Source: Pedobacter sp. AJM | Lineage (GTDB): Bacteria; Bacteroidota; Bacteroidia; Sphingobacteriales; Sphingobacteriaceae | Assembly: GCF_002197755.1 (NCBI RefSeq) | Contig: NZ_NHOT01000016.1 | Span: 1-64,000, forward strand | Length of the DNA: 64,000 nt | Direction of reading: 5' to 3' | In this document: positions 63,569 to 64,000 of the stretch, piece after piece | How positions within the stretch are numbered: position 1 is the stretch's first letter | Layout: each line of letters begins with the position of its first letter | Position numbers and translations under genes: made by a program | The notes under the pieces: generated by a model | Databases searched by the model: none | What the model was told of the DNA's origin: nothing | Seen by the model: only the letters and a program-made list of their open reading frames with translations

Positions 63569-64000
63569 TAATTTTTATCTAGATATTGTTGTAATGTTGT
63601 TATACTATTAACATCAAGATCTTTTGATTGTTTTTGCCGCATCATTAATGCATACGAATTATTAAAGCCAATTGGTTTCAGCCATCTGATATTAAACTGC
63701 TGTAAAAACTGTTTGCTCACATACTGATAAGTGCGATCCTTATCGTGCGCTATTTTTTTTGCCATCTTTGGATCGGGTTTTAGCAGAACAAGTAAGCCAG
63801 TACCCGTATATTCCGGATAAAAGTCAATTTGATCGTTCATCAGCGCATCAAAACAGATTTTAGTACCACCCAAACCTGTTTTAGTGGCTACTTCATAGTC
63901 TGTATTTCCCAGAATCAGCATCCGGTACATTTCTGCCAGGATGTATTGCTCGCCAAAAATTTTTGAGCCAATCCTGATTACCCCTTTCTTGCCACCTTTT
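63568..64000 (-). CDS. OpuC/EgtU-like substrate-binding domain, N-terminus outside window
   Basis: The frame is open to the right edge, so only the last 144 codons are seen. VIRIGSKIFGEQYILAEMYRML, LGGTKICFDALMNDQIDFYPEYTGTGL and LKPIGFNNSYALMMR are typical of osmoprotectant (glycine betaine/choline) substrate-binding domains, which in this type are often fused behind a permease. The gene is translationally coupled to egtB. Uptake of ergothioneine or a betaine such as hercynine is thus a plausible alternative to osmoprotection. Confidence 0.85.
   Translation of the reverse strand, partial: KGGKKGVIRIGSKIFGEQYILAEMYRMLILGNTDYEVATKTGLGGTKICFDALMNDQIDFYPEYTGTGLLVLLKPDPKMAKKIAHDKDRTYQYVSKQFLQQFNIRWLKPIGFNNSYALMMRQKQSKDLDVNSITTLQQYLDKN

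Overview
The window reads as a chromosomal segment of a Bacteroidota bacterium of the Sphingobacteriaceae, most like Pedobacter. The grounds are moderate AT richness, short operons with 1-17 bp overlaps, TAnnTTTG-type promoter elements, DUF6443/YD-repeat proteins, a DUF6266 protein, a fused ccoNO cytochrome oxidase gene, and a DUF4374/PepSY/TonB iron-uptake operon. No rRNA, tRNA or CRISPR array was seen.

Positions 1-28000 are an accessory, cell-surface and secretion region. Two collinear copies of a two-gene cassette (a SpvB-like secreted protein followed 6 bp later by a DUF6443/RHS protein) lie at 1-4953, cut by the window edge, and at 20754-27590. Between them is a minus-strand operon (5361-13451) with type II secretion/type IV pilus-like parts (GspF, two pseudopilins, a GspK/PilX-like protein, a GspC/PilP-like protein), two tail-fibre-like proteins, a MORN protein, a fibronectin-III-type lipoprotein and a LytTR regulator. 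A second LytTR regulator (13785-14531), three more tail-fibre-like proteins (14558-17175), a DUF6266 protein and a frameshifted IS3-family element (18632-20053) follow. Three 63-bp arrays with a 21-bp period, each carrying LytTR-type half-sites, stand upstream of both RHS cassettes and of the three-gene tail-fibre operon. The set therefore looks like one LytTR-controlled regulon. The complete RHS protein ends in a variable, toxin-like C-terminus. It is followed 5 bp later by a 95-residue protein that closely resembles domain III of elongation factor EF-Tu, a candidate immunity or decoy protein.

Positions 28000-38200 hold stress and envelope genes (DUF4142 protein, single-domain response regulator, voltage-gated-type K+ channel, SDR oxidoreductase, DUF481 protein) and an iron-uptake operon (TonB receptor, DUF4374 lipoprotein, PepSY membrane protein). 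A palindrome and a good Bacteroidota promoter precede the receptor gene.

Positions 38574-52978 are a microaerobic respiration cluster, all on the minus strand. From upstream to downstream it has a nitronate-monooxygenase-like protein, a FixL-like PAS histidine kinase, a receiver-CRP fusion regulator, a small dehydrogenase-like protein with a Cys-rich tail, hemN, the copper P-type ATPase ccoI, ccoS, ccoNO, ccoQ-like, ccoP, ccoG, ccoH/fixH and a TauE/SafE-like protein. Sensor, regulator, haem synthesis, copper supply and cbb3 oxidase are thus grouped.

Positions 53000-64000 carry small membrane proteins, a DUF421 protein, a luciferase-like monooxygenase, pta-ackA for acetate metabolism, a DinB protein, a class-V PLP enzyme, and an ergothioneine group (egtD, egtB). 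The egtB gene is translationally coupled to an OpuC/EgtU-like substrate-binding domain that runs off the right edge.
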